A DNA stretch of 64,000 nt from Agriotes lineatus (GCA_940337035.1 OW679197.1:61091903-61155902), one strand, 5' to 3'; positions 46,901-54,944 are shown, numbered from the stretch's first letter. Numbers and translations are program-made. Notes: a model not told the origin generated them from the letters alone.

Positions 46901-49900
46901 GGGTAACTAAACCTAAAAATCGATATGGGTGTCGTTATTGAGGTTTTTCGGGACGTTGATTGCGAAAACGGCATTTGAAATTTGGCAGGCAGATTTCTCA
47001 TAGGGAGTAGGCATCCGCTAAGAAAGGATTTTTGAAAATTCAACAAAAGGGGTTGGAATTTTGTAAGATCAAATTTTGAACTAAGTCATTCAAAGTTTTT
47101 GGAAATTTGTCCCCTGGAGGTAAAAATGAGAGATGACTGGACGGGACGGGAAGGGATGGCAATGGATGGGAGAGGAGAGGAAGGAACGGGGCGGGACGGG
47201 ACGGGAAGGAAAGGGATGGGATGGGATGGGGAGGGGGAGGGAACGGGGCGGGACGGGACGGGGCCGGAAAAAGGGATGGGGACGGGAAAAGGGGCGGGGA
47301 CGAAGACCGAGACGGGGATTTTTAAAAATTCAATCCCTAAAGGAGTAAAAAACGAGTCGAGACGGGACGGGACGCGATGGGAAGGAAAGGGATGGGATGG
47401 GATTTGAGGGGCGAAGGGGCGGGACGGGACGAGACGGGGCGGGGCAGGACGGGACGGGACGGGGCAGGACGGGAAGGAAAAGAAAGGGATGGGATGGGAT
47501 GGGATGGGATGAGATGAGATGGGAGGGGTGGGAAGGGAAGGAAACGGGGCGGGACGGGACGGGACAGGACGGGAAGAAAAGGGATGGGATGGGATGGGAT
47601 GGGAAGGGACGGGGCGGGACGGGACGGGGCCGGAAAAAGGGACGGGGACGGGAAACAGGGCGGGGACGGGGATGAGGACGGAGACGGATACGGGGATGGG
47701 ATGGGATGACAGAAAATAATTAGTCATTATTTAATATACAAATAACGAACCTCGCGCGTACGAAGTCGCGGGTAACAGCTAGTCAGCCATATGTTTTATT
47801 GCACGACATGACTTCATCAGTTCCAAAGCCGACTAGACCACACATTCTAATGAACACCCTTTATATATATCTCACTTCAAATCCACTTCTGTAAAATTTA
47901 ATTAACTTAAGCTTTTTTGAGAACGTACAAAACAAATTAGAATTATTTGATAAATAATTGGAGTATGATTTCAGGCATTAAGATATACACCATTCACTCT
48001 ATTTGTGATTCTGAGTAGGCCTTGAATGTGCATATTTTTACCAGTCTACTAAATATTTAGTTACAAAAAGTTACTAACGTCAAAATGACCTTGACATTTT
48101 GTAAACTGTGAAAATGAATTCAGTTAGGGAAAAACCATTCTCTGGGATCTTAATGAACGGGAGAGATCAGTTATATTATTTCCAACAACTTTAGTTCATT
48201 TAATGAAGGAAGTCTGATCAACTTTGGTATTTTTTTGTTACCAACTCTGCATTATAGTGTTAAAAAATGAACGTGCGAAGCCTGCTCAGATCACAAATGG
48301 AGTAAACAGGGTATCGGTAAATAGTATCGAGAGATCTAAAAAAACCTGATCCTCAGAAGGCTGCGGAAATTCAAACGTATGAATAATATGTTGGTGGCAC
48401 TGTAAGTCTATTTCAAGTTCGAGGTTAGCAAGTTAGGTTTTGCGTCAGTCTGTGTCAAAATTTGACATAGACTTACAGTACCACCAACATATTATCCATA
48501 CGTTTGAATTTCCACAGCCCGCTGGGGATCAGTCTTTTTTGGATCTCTCGATATGTATAAGACGGTAGATATTTTTCATCATGCTTGTTACGGATTTTAT
48601 CAACATATATAAATATTCTAAATGGAAAGAAAGACGAAAAAAATATTTTATTCAAAAATGTTAAACAACTTAATCTTTCACATTGAAGGATCATCGTCTG
48701 CGTTACTGAAGTTCTCAATGCTTGGATAAATATTAATATTGCATTTTTGGAAGGAATATTGCCGGATCAAAATGCTTATTTGCTCTACCCAATCTTAATT
48801 AAATTTCGATTTTTCAGATTTTCTATTGCAAACATGACTAAAGATGAAAGTCTATACAACGAAGGCATGAAACCATTATTATATTCTACAAAGGATGCTC
48901 AGCTACATAATATTGGTTGGAGAAGATGTGGAGAAAATATAACGTATTTTTGCAACGAAAATGTGTAAGTGCTCGTGATATAGTGAATGCCTTTGTTCAG
49001 ACAGAAAACTAGCAGCTTCATATCATCGAGTGCACCTATATGAATCGATAATATTGTTCCAGAGGACCGGAAGATCCTGATCAAGTGTTGACTTACACTC
49101 TAACATTTACTCTGGAATTTCCTCACGATGGGGACATGGTTTATCTCGCCTATAGCTACCCTTACACTTACACAGATCTCCAAGATTATCTTCTGGAGCT
49201 CTCTAAACATCCCATAAAATCGACCTACACTACTTTAAGGTTATTATGCAGAACATTGGCTGGCAACAACTTATACTACGTGACAGTAACAGCTCCACAA
49301 GAACCCACCGACAATAAGGTAAAAATATTACAGCAAGCTGATTTGACTGTTCACGCAATTTAATTTTACCACTAGATCAATAATAACCTTTTAGAGAAAA
49401 AAGGCGATAATAATAACAGCAAGGGTGCATCCTGGCGAATCGCCTGCGTCTTGGATGATGAAGGGGTTCATGGACTTCCTGACTGGTGACTCTGGGCCTG
49501 CTAAGGAATTACGAGAAAAGTTTATTTTTAAACTTGTGCCAATGCTGAATCCTGACGGGGTTATCGTAGGAAACAACAGATGTTCGCTAACGGGGAGAGA
49601 TTTGAATAGACAATACAGAACTGTAATTCGAGAAACGTATCCTTCTATCTGGTACACCAAATTGATGATAAAAAGGTTGCAATTTTAAACGTTGTTATGT
49701 TCGGTTTTTACATTTTCTTTACGCCTAGAATGCTGGAAGAATGTGGTGTCGCCATGTATTGTGATCTGCATGCTCACTCTAGAAAACACAACATTTTTAT
49801 ATATGGGTGCGAAAACCGCAGAGGCATCGACAAGCGTTTAGGTGAACAGGTATTTCCTCTGATGTTACATAAAAATGCCGCGGATAAGGTAATTTTAAAA

Positions 49901-52530
49901 ATTATACCTTAACAAAAGCATTATTACAAAATAATTTTTCAGTTCTCGTTTGAAAGCTGTAAATTTAGAATACAGAGGTGCAAAGAGGGTACCGGTCGTG
50001 TTGTAATGTGGATGATGGGAATAGCTAACAGTTATACCATGGAAGCTTCGTTCGGGGGATCTGTTATGGGAACAAAGGCAGAAACTCATTTCTCTGTTCA
50101 GGACTATGAGCAAATGGGACGAGCGTTTTGTCAAACTCTTCTGGATTTCTACGACGATGATCCAAGAAAGGTACTGTGGATAAAAACTCTCTCGCTTCTG
50201 CCATTACCACTGGCTTGTACAAAACTAAATGTTTTGATTGCACCAGTAGTTAGAAAAAAACGTGTGGCAGTTCTGCCACCAGTTAAAGTAGAAAGTTTGG
50301 CAAGTCTGCCTATATATAACCAACCAATTTCATCAGTATCGAAATACACCATTACATCAATATATAAAGAAATTATTTCATCAGTACCTAAAGATCTAAT
50401 TGTAAATGTCCAGTCTATGTTTACTGAACAAAATCTAGAGATCATCGTGCCAATGTTTCTATTCATATTGTACCTTGGTATAATACATGTAATTAACACC
50501 TTGTTAGATTGATTAATGTACCCTTTTCTAAATTCAAAAATAAACGGACGAAGGCATCTTGTTGTTTTATTCTTGCAGGAGAGACTGCGCGTCAAAATTG
50601 TAGAAAGGTTAATGAAAGAAGGGTCGAATGCTGACGAACCTACAAATATTCCCCTATCTGATTACTCCAGGTGTGTATAAACACTAATTAAGATTGAAAA
50701 TTAAATCCTCTTTCCTTAGCGATGAAGGCGATACAAGTAGCGACAGCTCAGATGAAGTAGGAAGAGATGACTTTAGCACACCCCTAGTCGTGCCTCCACC
50801 ATCACCTATAATGTCAAAAAAGCATATTAAACCAAAAACTGCACAGCCAAAAACCAAAGCCTATACTAAGAGTCAAACTATAATTAATGAACCAAGAAAA
50901 CCATTGCCGGTCTGTGTGAAAATATTAAAGAACAATCCGATGGCAATAAGTACATTCTGTTTCAGATTTACAAAACCAACATAGACCTATCTTTGCCTCA
51001 ACCAAAAGCCAAATATACTTCCTACTCTGACAGTTCAGATTCTGATTCCGAAAATTCTGTTTATAAGAAAAAAGTCGTTCGAAAACGCAGAACCAAGAAA
51101 AGGACAAGAAAACGTCAGGTATTTATAAGCAATGGAACTAATACACTGTCCTTACTTTAAACTTCAGGGAGTATTTAAGAAAGCCTATGCTATCTATTGG
51201 GTCTTATTCTAATTTTTTAACAGAAAAAAGAAAAGTTTGCACGAAACCCTAAGGAACGGAAACTAGCAAAGAAGACTATAAATAGATCTGAAAGTCTAAA
51301 CAAGTACATTTGCCTTTAAAAAAGGACTAAGTCAATTTTAGTTTATTTCATCATTTATTGCTGTATATTTTATGCTACAAGATATATTAAATTGTCAATA
51401 TATTAGCTATGCTTTTAATCAGTCTACTAAAATGAATAAAACATTAAAGAACATAAAATTAAATGTGTACTTGCAAAGCATTTTTCATTACTTACCATTT
51501 CGCTTAAAAAAATCGGAATTTAAATTTTAAAAAAGAATATAACGGACAAAATTAGAAATTAAATGTTATATAGTTTCTTTTTAACTAAAACCCAACTATG
51601 TTGTACATGTTTTACACGTTGTAGACTCTTAATACAAAACATTCAGACATAGACAACGCTGGAAATAGATCACCTCCAAGGAGTCTTTCAGTGCTAGATT
51701 TGCTACCAATGACGAAAACTAGGGCCCATTCATGGCACCGAACGCTTGCTGCTTTACCTCCACCAAAGTATCACATCTACTATTGTTCTTAATTACGTAG
51801 TTAGATGTTTATATTTTTAGGCCGTTATTTGATGTTAGACCAGTACGTACCATCAGCCAACAATTAGCAGAAGTACAAGCAAAATTAATGTCTTTGAAGA
51901 ACAGGCTTTGGTTGGGCGTTGGTGACGGCGATAACAATATTCCTCTTTCATGGGGACCTTCCAAATTATCTGAGTTTAACCCGAATCACCGGAAGTGAGT
52001 ATGCGTTTATGGAGATAATAAAAATTTCTAAACGTTATTTCAGGTCTGGCAATAAAAAACCCCCAGCAAAAAGTGCATCTAAACAAGATAAATCTGAGAA
52101 AAAGTCCGGCAAAAAGTCAAAAGGCAAAGAAGAAAGTAAAGAAAAGCCTGCAAAGAAGAAACAAATTGGGTATAAGACTATCACTTTAAAATTTCCTTCA
52201 ATGTTTGAAGTTAGTTTTAGGAATTTTTTAATTGATATTTAGTAGCTGTGTAGTTTAGACCTATCGTGCTCAAATTACGTTTTTAGATTGCGAAGACAGT
52301 TGGCAGTTGAGTGGGTGCCGCCACCTGAACTGAATAAAATTAAGAAAACCAAAAGCTTGCCGGAATGCTCCTTAAAGCCAAGGAAAGAAAACGACCGTTG
52401 CATGCTTGAAACGCAAGGCTGTGAAAATGAAAACGCCAAACCTAAGACAAAAAAGAAAAAGAGGAAGAACAAATTGCACAGAAAGGCAACGGCAGTGAGT
52501 AACGCCAACGTGTTTCTTAGAAAAGACTGA
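31889..52530 (+). CDS. AGBL2/AGBL3-like: Cytosolic carboxypeptidase 2/3-like tubulin deglutamylase (17 exons)
   Basis: Predicted exons: 31889-31922, 32200-32435, 40872-41024, 41078-41307, 48818-48964, 49063-49318, 49395-49675, 49729-49888, 49943-50170, 50579-50670, 50720-50909, 50966-51118, 51224-51293, 51647-51767, 51821-51994, 52044-52202, 52287-52530; GT-AG and phase consistent, about 975 residues. Residues 91-270 form the CCP N-domain (GSRYLLP, FESRFEGGNLAKA, WFYFRI); 353-575 the M14 peptidase. Zinc ligands are His364 and Glu367 (VHPGES) and His460 (CDLHAHS); Asn423-Arg424 bind the substrate carboxylate; Glu533 (SYTMEAS) is the general base. CCPs trim glutamates from tubulin tails in cytosol and cilia (family knowledge). 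The C-terminal 400 residues are Ser- and Lys-rich and poorly conserved. The exon 13 and 16 donors are the least certain; an alternative start is ATG 32163. Confidence 0.88.
32200..32435 (+). CDS. Carboxypeptidase exon 2
   Basis: Encodes residues 12-90, containing LLQHNLFPVVCTPKTLSPPG and ending PTECQ at donor CAG|GTATCT in phase 0. This is the N-terminal region preceding the CCP domain, with no catalytic residues. It is followed by an 8.4-kb intron full of transposons. Confidence 0.8.
33590..34046. mobile_element. Fold-back element with TTATCTCCGCTCGTCA ends
   Basis: TATCTCCGCTCGTCA at the left pairs with TGACGAGCGGAGATA (34031-34045). A second inner palindrome (33640-33705) has GGAGTAAAGGTATTCATTTCC / GGAAATGAACCTTTGCTCC arms around CGCGTG. 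TAATAGCTATTTA at 33612-33624 is the inverse of the shared end motif. Confidence 0.65.
34735..34896. mobile_element. Hairpin element with GAGGGC arms and TAAATAACTATTG end
   Basis: GATGTTTAT pairs with ATAAACATC around a CTCGG...CCCTCGGGC core. Right end ACATAAATAACTATTG (34881-34896). Very similar in design to 41600-41843 and 45584-45736. Confidence 0.6.
35204..35852 (-). mobile_element. TTACTTCC-type MITE, copy I (inverted to copy II)
   Basis: Over its whole length it is the reverse complement of 42799-43475: GTGATCTTATAATTAG at the left end, ATATACCGGGTGTT, CCCATTTTAGAAGTATTCAA, TCACAAGAGTAAAC, a CAGACAGA microsatellite, GGGACTCTAAAACGT and TTGGGGTGACTCCAATACTT at the right end. Mismatches are scattered and moderate. 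Non-coding. Confidence 0.85.
36270..36540 (+). repeat. tRNA-derived SINE
   Basis: The head has a tRNA-like A box (GTGGCCAAGCG, 36283-36293) and a B box (GGTTCAATCCC, 36328-36338) with correct spacing for a Pol III internal promoter, followed by an unrelated body (GACTGGGTTTCGG, TTTCGGCGACCCTGACTCGC). No anticodon arm can be folded well, so it is not a working tRNA. The 3' end near 36540 is approximate. Confidence 0.7.
37220..37553 (+). repeat. Three tandem units of 111 bp
   Basis: Units start at TTACGACCGA (37220, 37331, 37442), exactly 111 bp apart, each containing CAGAAAATATxCAGTTTCTGG, AAGTAACGTTTT and GGTCAAGATCGGAAAA, then GGGCATCAGGGA. Units differ at about 5-10 percent of positions. 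An inverted single unit lies at 39153-39247. Confidence 0.9.
37555..37935. repeat. Inverted repeat with two 60-bp tandem units inside
   Basis: GAGGGGTAACCCAGTCTTAACATT pairs with AATGTTAAGACGGCTACCCCTC around GAGCGAGCGCAGTGAAGCGAG. TTATTGTTCATTGAA (37682) pairs with TTCAATGAACAATAA (37925). Between them TGCATGTTAAAT(A/G)AGTGGAT units repeat with a period near 60 bp (37789-37911). Confidence 0.7.
38050..38345. repeat. Palindromic element related to copies A and B
   Basis: ACATGACCGGAAAGTG at 38105 pairs with the CTAGTTTCCGGTC region at 38181, and CCTGCAAAACACT and AAGCTTCCAGGGCGA recur in 39280-39325. It ends with CGTAAATTACTATTACG (38200-38216), a variant of the shared end motif. Around 38525-38660 a partly inverted version appears (TTCCGGTCGTGTATCGTA). 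Confidence 0.55.
38826..38990. repeat. Short tandem repeat CGTCCGCAAACGCTTTT
   Basis: About eight units of 19-20 bp, all variants of CGTCCGCAAACG(C/T)TTTT, run without interruption. It is GC-richer than its surroundings. Confidence 0.85.
39130..39370 (-). repeat. Inverted 111-bp unit plus palindromic element end
   Basis: TAAATAACTATTA (39138-39150) is followed by the reverse complement of one 111-bp unit (CCCTGATGCCCG ... GGTCGGTCGTAA, to 39247), then CCGGAAAGTGTTTTGCAGG and CTGCAAAACACTACTTTCCGG forming a hairpin, and a second motif variant TAAATTACTATTG at 39354-39366. Confidence 0.75.
39637..40085 (+). repeat. Interspersed repeat, inverted relative to 18074-18275
   Basis: 39637-39840 mirrors 18074-18275. 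To the right, 39898-40050 contains an AGACACTCGTTTATTAAACAC hairpin and a GTTACATA/TATGTAAC pairing, suggesting a larger fold-back body than in the other copy. Confidence 0.6.
40872..41307 (+). CDS. Carboxypeptidase exons 3-4 (N-domain)
   Basis: Exon 3 (40872-41024) and exon 4 (41078-41307) are separated by a 53-bp intron with a CTCTTTCAG acceptor. They encode the CCP-specific N-domain: YNPPTPEPYYVP, GSRYLLP, a TPEEDSLRFESRFEGGNLAK core and LRTDLYTNKHMQWFYFRI. This pattern is the best evidence for the AGBL2/3 branch. Both flanking introns are long and carry inverted copies of one MITE. Confidence 0.9.
41600..41843. mobile_element. Hairpin element with GAGGGC core and TAAATAACTATTA end
   Basis: TGTATGCACCACGGGCATTA at 41724 pairs with the ATACCGTTGGTGCATA segment near the right end; the inner CCCTCGGGC / GAAAGGGC stem is imperfect. 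Ends TAAATAACTATTA (41831-41843). A second fragment at 41630-41690 has GGGCATAATGAGCGGGCG / ACGCCC pairing. Confidence 0.6.
42799..43475 (+). mobile_element. TTACTTCC-type MITE, copy II
   Basis: Starts TTTTTACTTCC, ends GTAAAAGGAAGT. It contains a (TGTC)n/(TGTG)n microsatellite at about 42926-42976. It pairs end to end with copy I (35204-35852) in opposite orientation, and sits inside an outer inverted repeat (42622-43940), so it is probably nested in another element. Confidence 0.85.
45198..45450 (+). repeat. tRNA-derived SINE with 10-bp target duplication
   Basis: GTGAAAATCT occurs at 45188-45197 and 45451-45460, directly flanking a 253-bp segment with a tRNA-like B box (GAGTTCGATTCCC, 45225-45237) close to its left end and an (AAAC/AAAT)-type A-rich right end. 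The A box is weak. Confidence 0.75.
45461..45555 (-). repeat. Older tRNA-like SINE head, minus strand
   Basis: On the minus strand, GTTCGACTCCTGGCAC resembles a B box (GAGAGTTCGACTCC) preceded by a GAGCGCTCGAGCC-rich arm. The 45198-45450 SINE has inserted at its edge. Confidence 0.5.
45584..45736. mobile_element. Hairpin element with CCTCGGTCTG core
   Basis: ATATTCATGTTTTTxCC pairs with GGxAAAAACATATTCATAT; inner ACAGACCTCGGG pairs with CCCTCGGTCTGTGA. Ends GCATAAATATCTATTA (45721-45736). Confidence 0.65.
45884..46190. mobile_element. Hairpin element fragment, inverted end motif
   Basis: Begins TAATAGTTATTTATGTACC (the end motif in inverse orientation) and continues with AATTATGGAGATGTATACGCCC and ACTTTGAATATGTAATAG. 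The second part (46055-46165) has GCCCGAGGGCGTAAAAATCGGG and AGCATTATGGGC blocks that pair imperfectly. Confidence 0.5.
46585..47782 (+). mobile_element. Non-autonomous Helitron with G-rich expansion
   Basis: Starts TC (46585) after A (46584), ends CTAG (47779-47782) before T (47783). A CTCGCGCG/CGCGGG stem precedes the end by about 10 bp. The 5' part carries an (ACTC/ATTC)n run and the same interior as 16134-16400 (CAACCCCTAAAGGGG). The boundaries are confirmed by the palindrome it interrupts. No Rep/helicase gene is present. Confidence 0.9.
47137..47712 (+). repeat. (GGGAC)n/(GGGAT)n minisatellite, about 570 bp
   Basis: Nearly continuous GGGAC, GGGAT, GGGGC and GGAAGG units with complete strand asymmetry (G on +). 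Higher-order repeats are visible: a CGGAAAAAGGGAxGGGGACGGG block occurs at about 47270 and 47631. One short non-repeat Helitron segment (47318-47352) interrupts it. Open frames on both strands here are low-complexity artefacts (Pro/Ser or Gly/Arg/Asp repeats). Confidence 0.95.
48330..48560. repeat. Imperfect palindrome with copy 4 of the core repeat
   Basis: GATCTAAAAAAACCTGATCC ... AATTCAAACGTATG ... ATATGTTGGTGGxACTGTAAGTCTAT pairs with the mirror sequence ending GGATCTCTCG. The centre has GAGGTTAGCAAGTTAGGTTT and GCGTCAGTCTGTGTCAA. Confidence 0.75.
48818..50170 (+). CDS. Carboxypeptidase exons 5-9 (N-domain end and catalytic domain)
   Basis: Five exons (48818-48964, 49063-49318, 49395-49675, 49729-49888, 49943-50170) with introns of 98, 76, 53 and 54 bp. 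Exon 5 has EGMKPLLYS and HNIGWRR; exon 6 LEFPHDGDMVYLAYSYPYTY; exon 7 the VHPGES zinc motif plus MLNPDGVIVGNxRCSLTGRD; exon 8 CDLHAHSRKHNIFIYGC; exon 9 GTGRVVMWMMGIANSYTMEA. All catalytic positions are intact, so an active enzyme is expected. Confidence 0.93.
50171..50512 (+). CDS. In-frame extension of exon 9 into intron 9 (possible alternative 3' end)
   Basis: Beyond the exon 9 donor (50170|GTACTG) the frame stays open for 113 codons to TGA at 50510-50512. The last 24 or so residues are strongly hydrophobic (IIVPMFLFILYLGIIHVI) and end four residues before the terminus, like a tail anchor. AATAAA follows at 50539-50544, 27 nt after the stop. If the donor is skipped the product would be about 688 residues, with a complete catalytic domain but without the Ser/Lys-rich tail. 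It may equally be a chance open frame in a 408-bp intron. Confidence 0.4.
   Translation, partial: VLWIKTLSLLPLPLACTKLNVLIAPVVRKKRVAVLPPVKVESLASLPIYNQPISSVSKYTITSIYKEIISSVPKDLIVNVQSMFTEQNLEIIVPMFLFILYLGIIHVINTLLD
50579..52530 (+). CDS. Carboxypeptidase exons 10-17 (C-terminal tail)
   Basis: Exon 10 continues the domain (ERLRVKIVERLMKEG). Exons 11-13 are Ser/Asp- then Lys/Arg-rich (DTSSDSSDEVGRDD; SDSSDSDSENS; KRRTKKRTRKR). Exon 14 has NRSPPRSLSVLDLLPMTKTR, exon 15 TISQQLAEVQAKLMSLKN, exon 16 a Lys-rich low-complexity run, and exon 17 ends at TGA 52528-52530. Introns are 49-105 bp except intron 13 (353 bp). The exon 13 donor (51294) and exon 16 donor (52203) were chosen to keep frame with weak GT sites; alternatives give earlier stops. 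Confidence 0.65.
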
Positions 52531-52670
52531 AAAAATATCAAATGGTGTTCCAATTTAATATCAGTGTTATTTTTACCTTTCTATTCATAAGTTGTGCTCA
52601 TGACTATATTATAAGAAATATACGACATATAGAAATAACAAGTGGCGCTTGTTCATTATGAAATAGTCGA

Positions 52671-52676
52671 AATAAA
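52671..52676 (+). terminator. Polyadenylation signal AATAAA
   Basis: Canonical hexamer 141 nt after the carboxypeptidase stop codon. It is the first good candidate downstream. Confidence 0.55.
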
Positions 52677-52716
52677 ACTCTATAACGTGATACGGAATGA
52701 AAACGTAAACTATAAT

Positions 52717-52910
52717 TTATTCCGCCTTTAAGACAATGTTAAAAATGTTAACGCCTTCACGAATACGAGAAACTGTAGTTGGTAGGTTCATTATAAAAAG
52801 TTTTCGAAAGAAGACCGCGGGTAGACCTGGTTTAATTCTTAAACGCTCTCGGAACCAACGCAAAACAGAACGGGTTTTGTCTTGACCACGTAGGAGCAAA
52901 TTGCTTTCAA
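52717..52910 (-). CDS. Possible last exon of a convergent gene
   Basis: A minus-strand frame from an acceptor-like TTTCTAG (about 52911-52917) to TAA at 52717-52719, with AATAAA overlapping the stop. It contains NLLLRGQ, IKPGLPAVFFRKLFIMNLPT and REGVNIFNIVLK. The LLRGQ ... (I/V)NLPTxxxxxRxxxxxFxxxL spacing loosely resembles the final exon of insect odorant receptors, but with extra basic residues. I could not find upstream exons, so it may be a pseudo-exon or chance. Confidence 0.3.
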
Positions 52911-53336
52911 TAACTAGAAATAGAGGATGTATAGTTTACATATCCACAGGTAACATTATCATCACATGAACGTTTTATCCAAAGGTTGTTTAGTTAAATA
53001 AGGATACTCGTTGTTGTTGTAAAGCATAAAGCCAAAATAGAGTAAAAATGACAATATAACCAAAATTTAGATTCCTTTGTAGTCACTGGACATGTATGAA
53101 CGTATTAGGAAATTTCCAAATTTATAAATATTCAAGTGCTTCAACTAATTCGAAACAATTCATATACATAAAGCCGCATATTTTATCTGTCTAGCAATAT
53201 GGAAAACATTTTTATTGGTGAAACTTCAATGTATTGCCGCAGTTTTCTTTTAAATTTCGAAATACAATATTACGTGAAATATTGTAACATAGCAATCTTG
53301 TTTTCCTGAAAAACTTTTTAAAGATAAATATCCTAT

Positions 53337-54340
53337 TATACAGGGTGAATGAGACCACCCGTATCAGTATTTCTTTTTAAAGAACGCTGAGTCGTAGAGA
53401 GTTGGGTTAAAAAAAATTATTATAAAAGTCATACTAAAGAATCGAATGGTGATATTATTATTTCTCGAAAAAGTCAGCATCACGAGTAGTTTTGTCCACA
53501 ATGTCCAGAACTCCAAAATTTTAAATGGCACCATAAGTTGAAAAACGTATTGTTGAAAAGATCGTTAAAAAAGAAGAAAGTTTTGTAGGAAAAATTATTT
53601 TACTACTACCCGCCCTTTTAAGTAATATTCGATTAAAGTTATTAAATTTGAAATTCGTTGTTAACAAACTAAATTGAAAAGTCGGCTTTTAAAATCTAGT
53701 TACCGAATTAAACAATGTTACAAGTGTTCAAAATGTCTTCCATTTACTTCTAAACTTGAGCTCTTCCAGTTACACTCTCAGTGGCCCTAAGTATTTCTTC
53801 ATTATTTAATGATAGGCAAGCAAATTCACTTTTAACTACGTATAATCTGTCCACAAACAGATATCACTAACCAACAACAAATTATCAATTTAAACAATGA
53901 GTGATTTGACGATAGATTAATACAACCAATAAAATTATTGACATTAAAAGGTGTGTGTAACATTGTTTAATTCGGTAACTAGATTTTAAAAGCCGACTTT
54001 TCAATTTTGTTTGTTAACAACGAATTTCAAATTTAATAACTTTAATCGAATATTACTTAAAAGGGGTGGTAGTAGTAAAATAATTTTTCCTACAAAACTT
54101 TCTTCTTTTTTAACGATCTTTTCAACAATGCGTTTTTCAACTTATGGTGCCATTTAAAATTTTGGAGTTCTGGACATTGTGGACAAAACTACTCGTGATG
54201 CTGACTTTTTCGAGAAATAATAATATCACCATTCGATTCTTTAGTATGACTTTTATAATAAATTTTTTTATCCCAACTCTCTACGACTCAGCGTTCTTTA
54301 AAAAAAATACTGATACAGGTGGTCTCATTCACCCTGTATA
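53337..54340. mobile_element. 1.0-kb fold-back element with 385-bp arms
   Basis: The left arm 53337-53721 begins TATACAGGGTGAATGAGACC; the right arm 53957-54340 is its reverse complement with only scattered differences, ending GTCTCATTCACCCTGTATA. A 235-bp loop (53722-53956) has no coding sequence. The outer TATA suggests a TA-type target. Such long near-identical arms imply recent formation or ongoing homogenisation. Confidence 0.92.
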
Positions 54341-54944
54341 ATGCGCCAGTTTGATAACTATATATTTTGGAGAAAAAAATATAAAAATGGACCCCCAAAC
54401 ATATATTACCGCCTAGGCAACCTCAGAAATGAAGCTGATTAAAAAACCTATCTGTTAATGTACTTATAGTCGGACTAAGAATATATTCTACACAATACTG
54501 GAATAGCTATTTGCAAGTTGCAAAATGAAAGTGCCAATATATGCATCATTTTGTCGTTGAAAATGACAACAAAATGTCATTATATTAGGTCAAAATTACA
54601 AAAAGTTTATATTTGAGCTTCACTAAAAGTACAAAATACGACATTAAAACTCAAATAATTAAATTGGTTTTGCTAAAATGTTACTACTAAAGGAGACAAC
54701 CAAGTAAATGTGCATAAGAATTTTAGAATAAACATTATCATCAACATTTTAAGCATAAAATAATTATCTTCTATTGTTATTTGCATACACGAACAGTCTC
54801 AAACGTCGCCCGCCATTTTACAATGTCAAAAGAAATCATTCTAACTAAATACTAGACCAAGTTTTATATTTTAGTCTTAAACAGAGTGCAAGTAGAACAG
54901 TGTTATTATGTATGTATGTATATGTATAATCTGTAACCTCATTT
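54341..54944. other. AT-rich spacer, nothing recognised
   Basis: No feature that I can support. Confidence 0.45.

Larger units (their letters stand above)
46364..47857. mobile_element. Palindromic MITE disrupted by a Helitron
   Basis: The left arm (46364-46506) reads GTGTTCATTAGAAT, GTGGTCTAGTCGGCTTTGG, GAAGTCATGTCGTGCA, CATATGGCTGATAACTGACA, GTGACACTGTAAGTCTATG, then GTTAGCAGGTTAGG. The right arm (46514-46584 continuing at 47783-47857) is its mirror image. Removing the Helitron joins GTCAGTTA to TCAGCCATATG and restores a palindrome with arms of about 145 bp. The central part is copy 3 of the CGTCAG...CCTAACC core repeat. Confidence 0.85.
41308..48817 (+). other. Intron 4 (7.5 kb), repeat-rich
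   Basis: Holds the elements listed separately. Between 42622 and 43940 an outer inverted repeat (AATCTATTCCATCTTTxAAAA arms at 42622-42659 and 43903-43940) encloses MITE copy II. TTTAACAGCAAGG-type sequences at 44905 and 45735 are mirror images around the SINEs. Stretches 41844-42600, 43941-44900 and 47880-48320 show nothing else I can name. Confidence 0.75.

Noticed and set aside
47086..47727. A 213-residue minus-strand open frame rich in Pro, Ser and Val, and several + strand Gly/Arg/Asp frames
   Set aside because: They are translations of the GGGAC/GGGAT repeat; every frame is repetitive and there is no unique sequence or start context.
50149..50595. A 148-residue minus-strand open frame
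   Set aside because: Antisense to carboxypeptidase exon 9 and its extension; no motif of its own.
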